Shown here one piece after another: positions 8,501 through 10,264 of a stretch of 10,264 nucleotides of DNA. Below the pieces are notes generated by a model. That model made no database searches and was not told where the DNA came from. It saw nothing but the letters and a program-made list of their open reading frames with translations. The DNA lies in contig CAMWMW010000021.1 of the NCBI GenBank assembly GCA_947175455.1, positions 1 to 10,264 on the forward strand, given 5' to 3'. Position 1 is the first letter of the stretch; each line of letters begins with the position of its first letter. Source of the DNA: an uncultured Porphyromonadaceae bacterium (lineage in GTDB: Bacteria > Bacteroidota > Bacteroidia > Bacteroidales > Muribaculaceae). A program made the translations under genes and the position numbers.

Positions 8501-9136
8501 GACAACAACCACATCATCAAGATCGGATGCCATTTCCTGAAGACGGATGTCATAAGAGACGGAATCGTCAATCTTCACCGATTTGGGTGCATAACCCACA
8601 TATGTGAGTTCAATCACATCTCCTTTCTGCAGATCATCAAGTGAAAAATTGCCGTCAAGATCAGTCACTACCGCCTTATTGGAGTTCCTCACCTTCATGG
8701 TGACACCCACAAGCGGCTCCCCTTTCTCGTCCGTCACAATCCCTTTTACTTTTTTTCCGGAATCTTTCTTATCCTTGCCATTCTTCTGAGCCTCGCCTTT
8801 CGTAGACTCACCTTTTGTAGCGTCACCTTTCTGATAAACGACAACGGTGTTGTCATTTTTCAAAGTATAATCAAACTGACTGCCTGCAAAAAGCTTGTCA
8901 AGCGCCGAGCGTTCCGATGCGTTCCTGACGGAAAGCGACACCTTGCTGTCAAGTCCTTTAAGCGACACATTATAGAAGAAATGAAGATTCGACACCTTCT
9001 GGATTTCTTCCATCGCCTTGCGATAGCTGATCTTGGAGAAAGACACCGTCACCTCAGCCATCGATGCGGATGAAATCGCCGCGACAGCAACAGATACTGC
9101 CGCAAATCTCAGTTTCTTAATAAATTGGGTTTTCAT
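5564..9136 (-). CDS. susC-like: SusC/RagA-type TonB-dependent transporter with N-terminal STN signalling domain
   Basis: A 1190-residue outer-membrane beta-barrel that imports glycan fragments using TonB energy. Order of parts: signal peptide (1-27, ASMA cleavage); STN domain (about 28-103, from VTVSFSKISYRKAMEEI to DNTVVVYQ); a Lys/Gly/Glu-rich linker (about 104-129); a carboxypeptidase-regulatory-like domain (about 130-200, VKGIVTDEKGEPLVGVTMKV); the SusC signature VVVVGYGSQKK (209-219); a plug with LVDGVEMD (284-291) and SILKDASAAAVYGAKA (304-319); and a barrel to the C-terminal FGVNVTF. The extracellular-loop motif DINGDG is present, as in many SusC proteins. An STN domain marks transporters that signal to a FecR anti-sigma factor, and a fecR gene lies just upstream. 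Its start codon overlaps the stop of the preceding lipoprotein gene, with AAGGA 8 nt before the ATG. susD follows after 90 bp. No key element is missing. The imported glycan is not known. Confidence 0.97.
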   Translation of the reverse strand: MKTQFIKKLRFAAVSVAVAAISSASMAEVTVSFSKISYRKAMEEIQKVSNLHFFYNVSLKGLDSKVSLSVRNASERSALDKLFAGSQFDYTLKNDNTVVVYQKGDATKGESTKGEAQKNGKDKKDSGKKVKGIVTDEKGEPLVGVTMKVRNSNKAVVTDLDGNFSLDDLQKGDVIELTYVGYAPKSVKIDDSVSYDIRLQEMASDLDDVVVVGYGSQKKVNLTGAVSVVSAKDLNGRPTGNAATALQGADPSLNLSMGSGGPDSDVSINIRGVTSINGGKPLILVDGVEMDLTRVNANDIESVSILKDASAAAVYGAKASAGVVLVTTKSGQNDSRARVSFDLKAGWKRQTTSSDYITNGFWQMYLNESSMYNDQSRYFLTGYGDNEYAQMWMRLDDKTENPERPWCVPTPDGHWMYYANYDWYSHYFRKDRPMQDYNVSVTGGSKKVNYYVSGRAYLEDGMLAKGADSFKSYSFRAKVNARITDWLTYRVNTSFFNSHYDHGGTYDLNNFLYKALLHTYAAFPSTNPDGTSLFQFAPGLISMNAVNMGAGYNAMLNYNKHKTVDRQNEALIKNSIEIRPLSWWKIIGEYAYLFRNTTRSSRYVNVPFSRTEGEIEWIDEGYDKSNFTDKFVRNMTNTTRQTINAYMEFDPSFGDHNLKATVGFNGEIYRYLYFKAGRQDLMSQDVSSLNIATGEYTEVIDKVNNAVTYGFFGRVNYDYAGKYLLEVSGRYDGTSRFAKNHRWGFFPSASVGWRFSEEKFFEPLHPVWSNGKLRASYGMLGNQQVGYYDYILEMTTNQANKGITFDGESYLYYANVSDPVADDLTWEKVITYNLGLDLGFFNNRLGVSGDFYIRDTKDMLTSGAQLPDVYGATVPNSNCADLRTKGYELSVNWTDNFQLLGSPFTYSVGAGLGDQISKITKFDNPEMLLGKHYVGETLGEIWGYRVAGLFRTEEEAQEYQNTIDCKNYVHNAMDKGPNPGLHAGDVKFIDINGDGAITPGNSKVGDSGDRVIIGNKRPRYNYNFRGSLQWKGIDISAFFQGVGKCDWYPGNEARTFWGPYCRPFIAFIPEGFQNEIWTEDNPDAYFPRLRTYQAYSSKRALNVNNDRYLQDVSYLRLKNLTVGYTLPVWKNVFNELRIYFSAENLAYWSPFKKHCKTIDPETATKSGTKSNDGMVYGFSKSFTFGVNVTF

Positions 9137-9149
9137 GATCCGGTTCCTT
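9133..9149 (-). promoter_or_regulatory. Ribosome-binding site and ATGA stop/start overlap coupling lipoprotein and susC
   Basis: On the minus strand AAGGA (9149-9145) lies 8 nt before the susC ATG (9136-9134), inside the last codons of the lipoprotein gene. The lipoprotein TGA (9135-9133) overlaps that ATG as ATGA. This is a classic arrangement for translational coupling or re-initiation. It is one of the few Shine-Dalgarno-like sites in this window, and it supports both the susC start and the reality of the upstream small gene. Confidence 0.65.
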
Positions 9150-9552
9150 TCACTTTAATGGTTTTTGATATCTCTATTTTCTCCCAATCGTAATTAGGAT
9201 ATTCAAGCCGTCCGAAAAAATAGAGCTTCACGTCACCCGGCTCGGTCAGGGTGATTGTACTTGAGACACACTGGTCGTTCTCGTCAAACTCCTGAAAATC
9301 AACCGGATTTTCAGTACTCTGGAACCACCAGGAGGTGTACCACCAATAGGTGGCTTTTTTCAGGGTAGGACCCGCAGGACTTGTCATGCGTATCGTGCAT
9401 GTCACCTGATCGCCAACCTCATACACATCCTTTTCGGGACTGACCGTGATCTCGCTGAAGCCGGGGATTCCCCGGTCATCGTTCTCTTCACAGCTTACCA
9501 ACGGTAGAATTGCAATGAGAGTCAGCAGAATTCTTGCTGTAGTCTTTAACAT
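9133..9552 (-). CDS. Small lipoprotein of unknown function between fecR and susC, probable Ig-like fold
   Basis: A 139-residue protein starting MLKTTARILLTLIAILPLVSC. The lipobox LVSC places the lipidated cysteine at residue 21, followed by acidic EENDD, which in Bacteroidetes often favours export to the outer membrane or cell surface. The mature part reads like one beta-sandwich domain: ITVSPEKDVYEVGDQVTCTIRM resembles the first strands of PKD/Ig-like domains, with alternating strands up to IEISKTIKVKG. Two cysteines, C52 and C95, could form a disulfide between sheets. An aromatic cluster, YWWYTSWWF (residues 69-77), is striking. I do not recognise a named family. It begins 38 bp after fecR and ends overlapping the susC start by 4 bp, so it almost surely belongs to the same transcript. 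Possible roles are glycan binding, an accessory part of the SusC complex, or modulation of SusC-to-FecR signalling. All three are inference from position and composition. Confidence 0.85.
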   Translation of the reverse strand: MLKTTARILLTLIAILPLVSCEENDDRGIPGFSEITVSPEKDVYEVGDQVTCTIRMTSPAGPTLKKATYWWYTSWWFQSTENPVDFQEFDENDQCVSSTITLTEPGDVKLYFFGRLEYPNYDWEKIEISKTIKVKGTGS

Positions 9553-9590
9553 GATTTTATAGGTTAATTAAAAAAGTGATGAATATTAAC

Positions 9591-10264
9591 TCATTCTGTA
9601 TGAGTCTTGAAAATGTATACGGTATTGTCTTTTTCCTTCCGATATTCCATCTCACACGCTTCGCACACAATGTCGAGCACGTGGTCAAGGTCGCCCTCCA
9701 GCATCATGCCATACACCCTCTCCCCTCGCAAAGATGGTGTCAGGATATTGATTGCCGTCCCGTAAGTCCGTGACAGCCGTTTGAAGAGCGCCTCAAGAGT
9801 TATGTTGTCACAATGGATCTCACCGTTCGTCCAGTCGCAATAATCCGATGCTGTGACCATGTCTGTGTCGACATGACCGGAAGTGCGGTCATACTGCAGC
9901 AGCATTCCGGGACGCATCTCTATATTCTCACGCGCTGAAACCGCGTTGACCCTGCCATCTTTGAGAACCACTGTCACTGTCTCGTCATCCGGATATGCAG
10001 TGACATTGAATTCTGTTCCCCGGCATTCCACTTTCAGATTGTCGCAATCGACGACAAACGGATGTTTTGCATCGGTCTTCACATCGAACCATGCCTCGCC
10101 GTTCAGCTTCACGTTCCTGACACCGGACTTTTTATCGTAAAAATAACTTATAAAGGTCTTGGAGTTAAGAATCACCGATGACCCGTCGGGCAAAGCTATT
10201 CTAGACTTTTCCCCTCCCACTGTGCGCACTGTCAGAGGATGCTCCGGTGCCTGACGATCGATAT
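9591..10264 (-). CDS. fecR-like: FecR-family anti-sigma factor, C-terminal part (cut by right window edge)
   Basis: The minus-strand frame is open from the right edge to TGA at 9591 and gives about 224 codons. A GTG at 10229 is in frame, but upstream residues (IDRQAPEHPLTV) continue the protein, so it is an internal valine and the gene is truncated by the window. Visible parts are the periplasmic FecR domain, with SRIALPDGSSVILNS, VKLNGEAWFDVKTDAKHPFVV and CRGTEFNVTAYP, then a C-terminal DUF4974-like domain of about 70 residues (NGEIHCDNITLEALFKRLSRTYG onward). The cytoplasmic sigma-binding part and the membrane helix lie outside the window. FecR proteins receive a signal from the STN domain of a TonB-dependent transporter and control an ECF sigma factor. 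Here the STN-bearing SusC is two genes downstream, so the partner pair is clear. The sigma gene is expected just beyond the right edge. Confidence 0.95.
   Translation of the reverse strand, partial: IDRQAPEHPLTVRTVGGEKSRIALPDGSSVILNSKTFISYFYDKKSGVRNVKLNGEAWFDVKTDAKHPFVVDCDNLKVECRGTEFNVTAYPDDETVTVVLKDGRVNAVSARENIEMRPGMLLQYDRTSGHVDTDMVTASDYCDWTNGEIHCDNITLEALFKRLSRTYGTAINILTPSLRGERVYGMMLEGDLDHVLDIVCEACEMEYRKEKDNTVYIFKTHTE

Noticed and set aside
10227..10229. A GTG codon that could be read as the start of the FecR-like protein.
   Set aside because: The frame stays open upstream to the window edge, and the conserved FecR domain begins around it, so this is an internal valine of a truncated gene.

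Overview
The window looks like part of a polysaccharide-utilisation locus (PUL) from a gut-type Bacteroidales bacterium. The evidence is a SusC/SusD pair, a FecR-type anti-sigma factor with the C-terminal domain typical of Bacteroidetes, lipoprotein signal peptides, a C-terminal tail of the type IX secretion (T9SS) kind, and start codons that mostly lack Shine-Dalgarno sites. Muribaculaceae is a plausible family, but the sequence alone does not settle this. Every gene lies on the minus strand, so transcription runs from right (10264) to left (1). No RNA gene, insertion sequence or CRISPR array was seen, and no gene-free stretch exceeds about 110 bases.

In order of transcription: (1) a FecR anti-sigma factor whose N-terminus is cut by the right edge; (2) a 139-residue lipoprotein of unknown function with an aromatic cluster; (3) a 1190-residue SusC-type TonB-dependent transporter carrying an N-terminal STN signalling domain, whose start codon overlaps the lipoprotein stop as ATGA; (4) a 90-bp gap containing a perfect 9-bp inverted repeat; (5) a SusD-type surface lipoprotein; (6) a secreted, probably beta-helical protein with a T9SS-like C-terminal tail; (7) a candidate terminator; (8) an MFS transporter; (9) the N-terminal third of a protein resembling the L-fucose/L-arabinose isomerase family, cut by the left edge.

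A working model, partly inferred: an extracellular glycan is bound by SusD, and perhaps by the beta-helix protein, then imported by SusC. Occupied SusC signals through its STN domain to FecR, which should control an ECF sigma factor encoded just beyond the right edge and so switch on the operon. A released sugar is then taken across the inner membrane by the MFS transporter and isomerised by the fucose/arabinose-isomerase-like enzyme. No recognisable glycoside hydrolase lies in the window, so the substrate cannot be named. The least familiar features are the lipoprotein wedged between fecR and susC, and the beta-helix/T9SS protein in the position where surface glycan-binding proteins usually sit.
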